From Dysidea avara (taxonomy: Eukaryota > Porifera > Demospongiae > Dictyoceratida > Dysideidae), in the NCBI RefSeq assembly GCF_963678975.1, contig NC_089274.1, positions 22,033,133-22,097,132 of the forward strand: 64,000 nucleotides of DNA, written 5' to 3'. Under the pieces are notes generated by a model. That model had not been told where the DNA came from, made no database searches, and saw nothing but the letters and a program-made list of their open reading frames with translations. This document shows positions 55,643 to 64,000 of the stretch, one piece after another; positions within the stretch are counted from its first letter, which is position 1; each line of letters starts with the position of its first letter. The position numbers and the translations under genes are program-made.

Positions 55643-56454
55643 TCACTGAGCGGAACAGTTGAGAGGATGTGTCTTCATTTCTATCCACCTGGGGTTGTAG
55701 TAATTGCCTCCAAAGCTGATTAATCTATACTGAGAGTTGAGATTGATGTTCCAGCATTGGTTATACCACCATCCTCCATTACCAACTTGTGATGCACAGT
55801 TTCCTGTCCTCCATCTATCATTGTCGCTATCGTATGTGCTGAACTTCATGCCATTGAGGTAGTTTTGTGTTATGAATGGGTCAGAAAAAGTTTTGCTGGT
55901 AAACCCATCAATAGTCAGTGGGTATTCTTCATTAGCACTTCCTACTCTAAACACATTGTAGTAAAGGTAGGATCCGGTCTTTTTGCTGTTGTTGGGAAAT
56001 TCAAAATCCACTCTGAGCTCCCATTGGTCCATTTGGGTAAGACAGTTCATGAGTTTGAGCCCGTACCAGAACTCATTGTTCAGTTCATCGAATCCTCTCT
56101 CATAGTCAGCCCATGGTTGATTAAAATTCTCAGATCCATCTTTCCTCCTCTGTATCACTGTCCATCCTCCATTTGCTATTGTAGTGTCACAGTACATACC
56201 AACTACTGACGGTCTCCCAGTACATGAACTATTCATTGTGTATACACCAGATGGAGACCAGTCAAAGTGACTCTCTTCAAAAACATAGCAATTGTCAGTT
56301 GGTACAAGAGTACACCTGTACCACAAGGATCCTGGCATTTTACTTTCTGTGGATTTCTCTTAGTTTCTTTTGTTTCACTGCGATGTGTACTAGCAATGAT
56401 CCCAGTAGCAAGTAGCACAATGATAACAGCATGAGGCTTCACCGTTATGGCTGG
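55643..56454 (-). pseudogene. FReD-6: fibrinogen-related pseudogene
   Basis: The duplicate of FReD-3 (same HRSETKETKRNPQKVK linker). The ATG start has become ACG. About 8 extra bases near 56310-56318 shift the frame between the CQDPCGT linker and the domain. The domain itself reads through (GMYCDTTIANGGWTVIQRRK, STYDSDNDRW, GGWWYNQCWNINLN) but with in-frame losses (the NPAQYG segment) and an extra Ser-Lys-Lys insert. With FReD-3 intact, this shows one copy decaying after duplication. Confidence 0.88.
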
Positions 56455-56642
56455 ATTAGTCTAAAATAGCAAATGCCATATATCTGTTGTACATGTATGC
56501 AATACTAAAGGTACAGCTTTATGATGAGATCTGTATAGAGAATATAATTGTGCCTTTACTGAAAACCTCGGATGACTGATGCATTATGAATGCATCATAA
56601 CTTCTTTAAGTAGAGTGAATCTACTGAAAATGAAATAGCAAC

Positions 56643-56950
56643 CCAGTACTAATGTAATCTCTCCTACTATTCATCCAATTCCTGTTATTGTAAATAGTAA
56701 AATCAGTGAACCAGTTAAAGAACATGTACAGAATATTCCATGCTCTAAGAAGCCAAAATCTCCCAATCATAAAACCCATTTGAAGGTTGTAAAATATAAA
56801 AGAGTATTTTCAGCAGACAAAGTAGAGAACAAATTAAGACCATTTCTCTTATCATATTACTCCAGCAGCGAATCTACTTGTAGTAGCCCGACCATGGAGA
56901 AACCTGAGCCAGTTGACAACAAGATTTAGCAAACCGTGACACCGGGTAAT
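56643..56950 (+). pseudogene. USP exon 11 copy (last third)
   Basis: Similar to 29620-29950 (CACTCTCC-like TCTCCTACTATTCATCC; ACCATTTCTCTTATCATATT), but with a TAG stop after DNKI at 56926 and a small deletion before the donor-like GTAATG. Confidence 0.88.
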
Positions 56951-57423
56951 GTAGTTAGTACTACTAGTGTGGTGTACAATGTATACATATATGGGGTTGT
57001 GTATTGTTTATCTGTATGTGCTGTACAAACAGAAAGTTTTGGTGTAAAATATATATTGCAGTACAAGGACAAAGCAATACCCTCAAAAACTACAGCATCA
57101 GTGCTACACATCATTTCCTGTCCCATTCAATACTGCAGGTGTAAAAACCATGTATTGAGTGATTATGAAGGCTATATAATAAACAGTGTTTGAATTGTGT
57201 AACTGTCCAATGGCTGTCATAATCATAGACCACACTAGTTATAGCCAACTCTGCAATGTATGCAGAAGCAATACTAAGGCACAGTGCAAGGTTGATTTAC
57301 CTTCTCTGCATGCAATAACAAAAACAATCAAAATCCACTTCCATTGAAATAACAAGTACAACTGAAATGCACTGTACAAAGCTAAATCCATGGGATTTTT
57401 GTAGCACAAACTTTTGTGTAGCA

Positions 57424-57585
57424 GAACATGTTGTGACTAGTACCAAAGCAAAGTCATGCTGCAATATTCTACCATTTAGCCGCCATACACAAGACTAGTG
57501 ACACAAAACAAACTTGTACTGCTAATGACATAAAACAGACATGTACCACTACTACTACTACTGCTACTACTACTACTACTACACA
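57424..57585 (+). pseudogene. USP exon 12 copy (start only), ending in an ACT repeat
   Basis: GAACATGTTGTGACTAGTAC and GTCATGCTGCAATATT match exon 12. The Thr-coding tract has become (ACT)n at 57548-57584. Right after it the LINE sequence begins, and the rest of exon 12 is not found. Confidence 0.88.
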
Positions 57586-58559
57586 TTTCATTAATTAGAA
57601 TTCACATGTACATACTCTGTACAGAAAATAAGAGAAGTATCAAGTAAAATACATGAGATACAACCCATCAAGATTAAAAATTAAGTGTGTGCAAGGTGTG
57701 TATTGTTCCGAGAAGTGCAGCTTTCCGAAGATGGGACAAAATATTGTTTGAAAATTCTGGTAAGTGCTCTAAATATTCCTGACATTGAGCTGACATCACA
57801 CCAGAGTGGCCAATCACAACTGGGATAATATCCACAGGCATCTTATACATTATACGAAAATCATGTGCTAATGGCCGATACTTTGTCAGCTTTTCCTTTT
57901 CCTTAGATAGCATGTTGATGTCACCAGGGTAGGATACCTCAACAAATAATATAGTTTTTTTTTTACATAGTAAAAAAACAACAATGTCAGGATGGTTACT
58001 CAAATGGTGGTTTTCTGAGGTTAAGCTGAAATCCCACAAAACCTTCGCCGGTGAGTTTTCTACAACTGGTAGGGGATGATGATTAATGTGTGGCAAGGAA
58101 AACACTTTAGATAAGTGCCAATGGATTACACTTGCCACTAAATTGTGGCAATGCAAATAAACTGAAGTTGCCAACCGTGGACAGGCAGCCATCAAGTGAA
58201 GAATCGTTTCCTCAGCCTGACCACACACTCTACACATCACTGATGGAACACTTTTCATCATCACTTTGGCCTCATAAACTCTAGTGGCAATGACCTGGTC
58301 CTGTATAGCAAAGATGGTGCTGACGAAGCCACTGAGTACTCTTACTCCTATGAACATCATGAGATGCCAGCAGTGAAAAGAACTTGCCATGTAAAGGTTT
58401 GGCAGCCAACCAATCCACCAGAATCTTTAACTGCTTCTCAACAACAGCACACCTTAAAGAGGCAGAATCACACAATGTCAGGTCAGAAGGCAATGACAGA
58501 GATGAACATAATCTCTAGCTCTGGTAGTGATGGAGATACGAGGCGGCAGGGAATGGTCA
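57586..58559 (-). pseudogene. LINE fragment 1 (non-LTR retrotransposon, C-terminal part)
   Basis: On the minus strand: KQLKILVDWLAAKPLHGKFF, then after a frame change IFAIQDQVIATRVYEAKVMM, a Zn knuckle CRVCGQAEETILHLMAAC (C-x2-C-x8-H-x4-C) and HPDIVVFLLCKKKTILFVEV. The Zn knuckle followed by PD-x14-E resembles the restriction-like endonuclease end of R2/R4-type LINEs. The 5' part is missing and frames are broken. A short 3' UTR with CACATGTACAT ends against (ACT)n at 57548-57584; the other end abuts (CTA)n at 58559. Confidence 0.82.
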
Positions 58560-58585
58560 ACTACTACTACTACTACTACTACTAC
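58559..58585. repeat. (CTA)n microsatellite between LINE fragments
   Basis: A perfect run of about nine CTA units, on the 5' side of LINE fragment 1 and directly against the 3' UTR-like piece that follows. Confidence 0.92.
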
Positions 58586-58684
58586 TTTTTTCATTGAACA
58601 ATAATGACACACATGTACAATGGTACAGAATAATATTGGTAATACAGGCATACGCTTAAGTATGCCTGTATTACCAATATTATT

Positions 58685-58685
<1 letters not shown>
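58586..58685 (-). mobile_element. Severely truncated LINE 3' end plus 60-bp palindrome
   Basis: TTTCATTGAACAATAATGAC and CACATGTACAATGGTACAGA resemble the 3' UTR of LINE fragment 1 (TTTCATTAATTAG; CACATGTACATACTCTGTACAGA). It then forms a perfect inverted repeat (AGAATAATATTGGTAATACA ... TGTATTACCAATATTATTCT). It is flanked on both sides by CTA repeats. Confidence 0.65.
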
Positions 58686-58733
<48 letters not shown>

Positions 58734-59062
58734 CACTACTACTACCACTACTACCACTACTACCACTACTACCACTACTACCACTACTACCACTACTACC
58801 ACTACTACCACTACTACCACTACTACCACTACTACCACTACTACCACTACTACCACTACTACCACTACTACCACTACTACCACTACTACCACTACTACCA
58901 CTACTACCACTACTACCACTACTACCACTACTACCACTACTACCACTACTACCACTACTACCACTACTACCACTACTACCACTACTACCACTACTACCAC
59001 TACTACCACTACTACCACTACTACCACTACTACCACTACTACCACTACTACCACTACTACCA
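58686..59062. repeat. (CTA)n followed by CTACTACCA-type repeat, about 377 bp
   Basis: First about 45 bp of pure CTA/ACT, then more than 300 bp of nine-base units with ACTACTACC. Long open frames of Gly-Ser-Ser, Val or Tyr-His through it are artefacts. On its right it touches the 3' UTR of LINE fragment 2. Confidence 0.96.
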
Positions 59063-60345
59063 ATCATTATGGAATCACATGTACATACAGTAGAGGGTAT
59101 ATACAGTAAGTAAGAGTTATATCATGTAAGAATACATCAGATAAAACTCAGTTTATTTGTATTGATCGTAAAGTGCGAATTGTTCCAAGGATAGTAGCCT
59201 TTTGTAAAGTTGCAAAAAGACTTTCACAATAATCTGGGATCTTTGTCAGGTACTTCACGCAATCGGTAGACACTACTCCAGTATGTCCAAAAACAATGGG
59301 TATCGCCATGTGATACATTAGATGGAAATCCCTGGCCAGGGGTAAATACATGCAAACTTTCTCTTCCTCTTTAGATGAAACATTGATATCCCCAGGGCAA
59401 GAGATCTCTAAAATGTAAATCTTCTTCTGAGGATAGGCAAAGAGAACAATGTCTGGGTGGTTGCTGGTATGATGGGAGCTGGTTTGTAGGTGGAAATCCC
59501 ATAGCAATTTTGTTTGGGAGCTCTCACAAACTGGAGGGGGGGTTGTGAGAGAGCCATGATTTAGAGGTCAAAGGCAGTGAATAATGCTTACAGAGGTGCC
59601 AGTGTACAGCATGAGCCACCAGATTGTGGCGATGAACATAGGTGGTACCTGCCTGAACAGGACAAGCCGATAACAAGTGTAAAATAGTTTCTTCAGCTTG
59701 TCTGCATACTCGGCATAAAACAGAGTAGACATTCTTCTTCATAATTTTCTTCTCATATACTCTAGTAGCCACCACCTGATCCTGTATAGCCAGCACTGTT
59801 GACTCAGATTCAGAGTGAAGATGTTGGTTCAACCAGCGAACACTTCTCTTCTGATCAATTGCATCACACTGTAATAATGAGAAAAACTTACCATGTAATG
59901 GCTTTGCAGCCAAAGATGCAGTAAAGGAGGCAAGTTGTTTGTTGCATAAGGTTTCTTTTATCTCACAAAGAGTACATGACAGCCAGTTAGATGAGACATC
60001 CAGTGAAGAGCAGTAAATATCTGCTCTTGATAAAACAGAGATTCTTGGTGGCAGCAATCTGTCCAACTGGGAACACAATTGTACTAGGCTATCCAGTGAT
60101 GTTGAAAGATGATGAGCTAAGACAGCCAACTTTCTGTAGAACAAGTTTTACACATTTACCAACCCTCGACCACCAATCAACCGGGGCAAATAAAGTCTCT
60201 CCACTGCAGACCGAGGGTGATGGCTAGAGCAAGATGACATTATTCAACGGGTTGAGACATCAAACTGTTCAATCTCCTTGATGGTCCATGGGACAATGCC
60301 AAATCCATATGTAAGCAACGGCACACAGAGGAATTAGTAGCTCTC
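59063..60345 (-). pseudogene. LINE fragment 2 (same family, longer)
   Basis: On the minus strand from about 60345: YGFGIVPWTIKEIEQFDVST, RSAVERLYLPRLIGGRGLVN (typical end of a LINE reverse transcriptase domain), then LAAKPLHGKFFSLL, AIQDQVVATRVYEKKIMKKN, Zn knuckle CRVCRQAEETILHLLSAC and HPDIVLFAYPQKKIYILEIS. Frames change near 60145 and 59515. 5'-truncated, so dead. 3' UTR ends (CACATGTACAT again) against the repeat at 59062. Confidence 0.85.
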
Positions 60346-61007
60346 ACCTTTCACGGCCCTGTCAGAAGAGACTTCCATACACATGACAAGCGATGAGAAT
60401 ATTTAGTAATGTAGCACCACTGTAATACTGTTAAATTGTGAGGAATATCTCCAAAGTCATTGGTGGATCTAGAAATTTTCAGAGGCGGTTTCAGGTTGAG
60501 GAAGTTTTCAATAACTGTCAGGGGTGGATCCAGACTTTTTGAAAAGGGAGTTCCACCATGGAATTGCAACTTCAGCCTAGCTTTAAGTCGAAGACCCAAA
60601 AAAAAGGTCTGTTGAATGACGTTATGCTGATTTCAAAGGCAAAAGTATGAAGTTTGGCTAGTAGATAAAGTCTTAATGTAATACTCTATGTATAACTCTT
60701 GGTGATGTTATCACCCACACAAATTGTAGGGAAGCGTGCTATTTTCAGAGGGGTGAAACCATTGCAATCCCCCCTGTATCTGCCACTGAAAGTAGCCACA
60801 AAGAAAAACAAAGCCCAGTGGATATAACAATAATTATTTTAGAGGAGCTTAATACAGACTGAGTGGACATAAAGCTGTTCTGGGTGAAAGCATAGATAGC
60901 AGAAAGGGACATGAAGCACATACCATCTATGGTAAAAGACAGCTAGGTTATAAAAGTGTTGCTTCTATCAGTTGATGCAAATGCCAAGTATTGCATGTTC
61001 ACTATAC
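60346..61007. other. Repeat-poor spacer
   Basis: Contains two similar short pieces (GGTGGATCTAGA / GGTGGATCCAGA, near 60461 and 60523) that also resemble 39549; probably remains of a dispersed repeat. No gene. Confidence 0.45.
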
Positions 61008-62330
61008 TTGAGGCCTGCACAAGGGTGTTTCCCAGATTACAAAAACAACTACAGACAAAAAACTGCCCTTGTTCTCCCTTAATTCACTTTTGAGGAGCCA
61101 ATGTAAGTTTTTTATTATACAGTATATAGGGCCGTCTATTGCCCTGCCTTGCTGGTCACCCTATTCTGTATATCTGACAACTCTCATGATTTCACCATTA
61201 GACTCAAGTTTTTATGCCTCTTGACTTCTCAAGGTTTCATAGTCAGATACTAATTTCTCAAGGCTACACTTCGGATTTCACTTGGATTTCAAGGTTTTCA
61301 GCTGGAAACAAAACACAAACACACTATTGAAAATATTTCGTATAAGAATTCTCAGTCTCTAAGCAGCCTATATAAATCAATTCCTAACATGTGTTTAAAA
61401 TGTCATGTTGGCTTTAAAGGTTAAATTGCTACCAGATTCAATACCAGAGTACATAATTTTCAAGGGGAGCATGCCCCCAGACCCCCTAGATTTAAGTGTG
61501 CATGCAACAGAAAGTTTGGAAAAGCCTGTCACCAAAATTCCTGGAACTGCCCTTAAAATAACAGCAGTATATATAACTAGTTCATGCTTGCATTCAGTGT
61601 ATGTGCATGAGCCCAACCAAATGATTGTGGGGCTTATTTTGTAAAATGAGTGTTGCTGGGGATCATGCTTGGGTTGTCTCAACATTCCAAGTTGAGAGGT
61701 CTGATCTGATAGTCTGGTGTTCCTGCTGCAAGCCAACAAGTTAAAGGGGCTTCCAAAACCTCAAGTAACCTCCCTAAATATATATGCCACTGACATTTAT
61801 GATCCCTAATCCAACTTAAAATTCCTATAACTTTTCCTTGTGCTTGTTTGTTTACTTTTTTATGGCTCATGAATGTGTGCAAACTGCATCAAAAGAAAGA
61901 ACAGCACTAACATGCCATAAAATTAATTTTGCATCTGAACTCAACCATAAATTAGTTACTGAGAAATGAAGAGGCCATTATGCTTCATTTTCAGCTATGT
62001 TCAGCCTGTTATATGCAAGGCTACAAGAAATGTCTCTGCAATTAATCTAGTCAAATACAGACATTTCAGTACGGTCACAGAGAAGTCACAGAGAAGCCAC
62101 AATGCACTACCACAAATAAACACCTTGTGCAGCAAAAAAAAAAAAATAGTGGGTAAGTCCAGGATACATGCATTGATGTACTGTGGTATACCAAAAGGCA
62201 GCTGTCAGGCTGAAGAGACATCTAGCAGTGAAAAATCAAGTCTGTATAGCCTTAGCTATTATCAAGTTACACTTGTATGAAGGCATTAGTAAGTTAGTCA
62301 GCAGATTAAAACTATTTTGTCCATGATCCC
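61008..62330 (-). mobile_element. Dispersed repeat block, second copy
   Basis: Parallels 37020-38260 from GAGGCCTGCACAAGGGTG on. From 61797 (ATGATCCCTAATCCAACTT) to 62330 (CATGATCCCTAAC) it is a family-1 element in minus orientation, giving both ends of the short form (about 530 bp). No conserved frame. Confidence 0.6.
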
Positions 62331-63596
62331 TAACATACAGTACTATAATAGCTATTATAGAGAGAAATGTTGCTCAGTGACAAATGCTTTCGATGATATT
62401 ATAGCAAACTATATAGGCTGTAGTGATCACATGATATAGTGGCCACATCTTTTACCACTCTGGTGCAGTCTCATTGGTAATGGGGGTTGAGTGTTGTATA
62501 GCATACATTTATTTATTTATTTGTAGTTTTACAGCATGCTTGTATAAATGTTGAAGGCATGCCAGCAACTGCCATCTGATACTGGCATCCATGAGTGCAT
62601 GACAATGACAAGTATTAAAGTTGGTGGGAATGGGTTAACTGGAGCAGTGGTAGCATGGGCACAGAACATGAAATGAAATTGTTAGTAAAGTGATTCCATA
62701 AGGTCATGCATGTATTGTTAACTTTATGTTTCAGATCTTCCGCTACACTGCTATGTCTCACCACCTAAATTTATGTAGTTTTGATCACTATGTTAATGTT
62801 AAAATCCAAAGCTGGACAGTTTGATAAATAGTCAGTCTGTTCTACAATGTACTTTGCATGGCTTCCTTTACAACATTGCTATCTTGCATACACACTTAAA
62901 CCATCATCCAAGAATTTTGTTCCACAGGATGAGAAATATTGAAGCATTATCCCTCCATCAATATTATACAACCATAGAGTTTTGTTAAGACATGACAAAC
63001 CATGGCATGATTTAAGGTAGTGGAAAAACAGGTTCACTTTATCAAAGATAAGGTAAATTAATACTTTTGCATGAAAAATTTAGTACATAGCTGCAGTAGG
63101 CACTCTCTAGTATACAGTAAACCACATAGTTGCAGTGATGTTGGTATGTAGGTAGACAAAACTGTCAAGTTATTATATTTCCATATGGGACCTAATTGAC
63201 CTGCGCAAATTAGTGCATGAGGACATGTATAATTGGTTATATATGCATTTATTGTCTGGGTATCATAGTCCAAACTAGTTGCATGCATGCAGCTGTTGTT
63301 CATGTGCATTGTGTCTGCAAGCTTTCAGATGTCACCTCTTGAGGTACTACAACAATGTGTATAGTTATAGGTCATTGATATCAATTTATTTTGTTAAACA
63401 CTTAATCTATGCAAGTAGCTATATATAGATAAAGTGAAAAAATTATATGAACTAGCTTGGTATATAGTACAGCCTAAAAATCAAGTACGTAGCTATATAT
63501 GAAAGTATATACTTATTTAATACCTACTAAATGCAATACATTTGCTATTATAATATGCCTGCCTGGTTGTCACAATTAAGTTGTATAGCACAGTTA
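62331..63596. other. Spacer upstream of FReD-7 3' end
   Basis: Non-coding; from about 63290 it parallels 32950-33235 (CACTTAATCTATGCAAGTAG; AATATGCCTGCCTG). Contains a palindromic GCATGCATGC near 63281. No gene. Confidence 0.5.
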
Positions 63597-64000
63597 TTAC
63601 TGAGTTGCACAGTTGAGGGGACGTATTTTCATTTCTATCCATCTGGGGTTATAGTAATTTCCAAAGCCAATTAATCCATATTGAGCAGGATTGTACTGAG
63701 AATTGAGATTGATGTACCAACAGTTGTTATACCACCATCCTCCATTACCAGTAGCATTGCCAACTTTCATTGCACAGTTTCCTTTCCATCTATCATTGTC
63801 ATTATCATATGTGCTGAACTTCATGCCATTCAGATGATAATATGAGGAGAATGGATCGGTAGGAGTTTCACCAGTAAACCCACCAATAGTCAGTGGGTAT
63901 TCTTCACTAGCATTTCCTACTCTAAATAGATTGTAGTGAAGGTATGATCTGGTCTTGTTAGAAAATTCAAAATCAACTCTTAGTTCCCATTGGCCAGTTT
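63597..64000 (-). CDS. FReD-7: fibrinogen-related protein, partial at window end
   Basis: The last 133 codons of a FReD domain: QWELRVDFEFSNKTRSYLHY, NASEEYPLTIGGFTGETPTD, STYDNDNDRW, GGWWYNNCWYINLN and the normal end RPLNCATQ with TGA. Open all the way to the window edge with no frame break. Compared with FReD-4 it has two in-frame losses (DRWKGNCA for DRWRTGNCA, GFGNYY for GFGGNYY). It lies where FReD-4 lies in copy A, so it is its likely duplicate. Whether the N-terminal half is intact cannot be seen. Confidence 0.85.
   Translation of the reverse strand, partial: TGQWELRVDFEFSNKTRSYLHYNLFRVGNASEEYPLTIGGFTGETPTDPFSSYYHLNGMKFSTYDNDNDRWKGNCAMKVGNATGNGGWWYNNCWYINLNSQYNPAQYGLIGFGNYYNPRWIEMKIRPLNCATQ

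Larger units (their letters stand above)
39100..57585 (+). pseudogene. USP36/42-like pseudogene (copy B)
   Basis: A dead duplicate of the USP gene. Recognisable pieces: exon 4 (39100-39167), exon 5 (49402-49914, split), exon 6 (50464-50541), exon 7 (50892-50982), end of exon 11 (56643-56950) and start of exon 12 (57424-57585). Missing: exons 1-3 with the catalytic Cys, exons 8-10 with the catalytic His and Asp, and exons 13-14. It cannot make a protease. It may still be transcribed, but nothing in the sequence shows that. Confidence 0.9.
38885..64000 (+). repeat. Segmental duplication, copy B (of about 7150-34100)
   Basis: Sequence blocks follow the order of copy A: USP exon 4, DIRS-like remains, exons 5-7, FReD-5, FReD-6, exon 11 end, exon 12 start, FReD-7. 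Large differences are a loss matching 26640-29620 (exons 8-10), absence of the pogo and foldback elements, and gains at 42551-48237 and 57586-60345. Limits are approximate and the right end lies beyond the window. Confidence 0.88.

Noticed and set aside
58591..59093. Long frames of Gly-Ser-Ser, Tyr-His-Tyr or poly-Val
   Set aside because: They are translations of a CTACTACCA-type microsatellite on both strands, with no independent evidence of coding.

Overview
The window is animal nuclear DNA: split genes with GT-AG introns, secreted fibrinogen-domain proteins, dense DNA transposons, and a piece of mitochondrial cytochrome b that reads cleanly only if TGA means Trp. That code fits sponge or cnidarian mitochondria. 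A demosponge is my best guess, from style rather than proof.

Layout. (1) 249-31998 (+) holds one complete 14-exon deubiquitinase gene of the USP36/USP42 group. Exons 1-9 carry the catalytic domain and exons 10-14 a long Ser/Pro-, Lys- and Arg-rich tail. Its introns hold DIRS-like retroelement remains, MITEs, a 962-bp foldback element with a 9-bp target duplication, and a 3.1-kb pogo-type transposon with an extra HIRAN/Ulp1-like gene. (2) Secreted fibrinogen-related (FReD) genes lie on the minus strand: three inside the 10.8-kb intron 7 (two of them fused and broken) and one intact copy converging on the USP gene from downstream (33236-34045). (3) 34.1-38.8 kb is gene-poor. (4) From about 38.9 kb to the window end, most of the 7.1-34.1 kb block recurs as a diverged segmental duplication. 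It lacks USP exons 1-3, 8-10, 13 and 14, so it is a dead USP copy, and its FReD genes are two pseudogenes plus a partial one at the window edge. (5) Into this second copy have come a 326-bp palindrome, a TA-flanked MITE, about 4.1 kb of 30-bp minisatellite split by the mitochondrial fragment, and a run of RLE-type LINE insertions that each abut a CTA/ACT microsatellite derived from the Thr tract of the dead USP exon 12.

The two copies date each other's insertions. Several elements in copy A (a 150-bp hAT-like MITE, a 414-bp MITE with 6-bp target duplication) are missing from copy B at otherwise aligned sites. The strongest leads are the pogo element with a convergent HIRAN plus Ulp1-like protease gene, the microsatellite-targeted LINE cluster, and the recently captured mitochondrial fragment. 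No biochemical role can be proven from sequence alone; exon boundaries are by hand from splice sites, frame and family resemblance.
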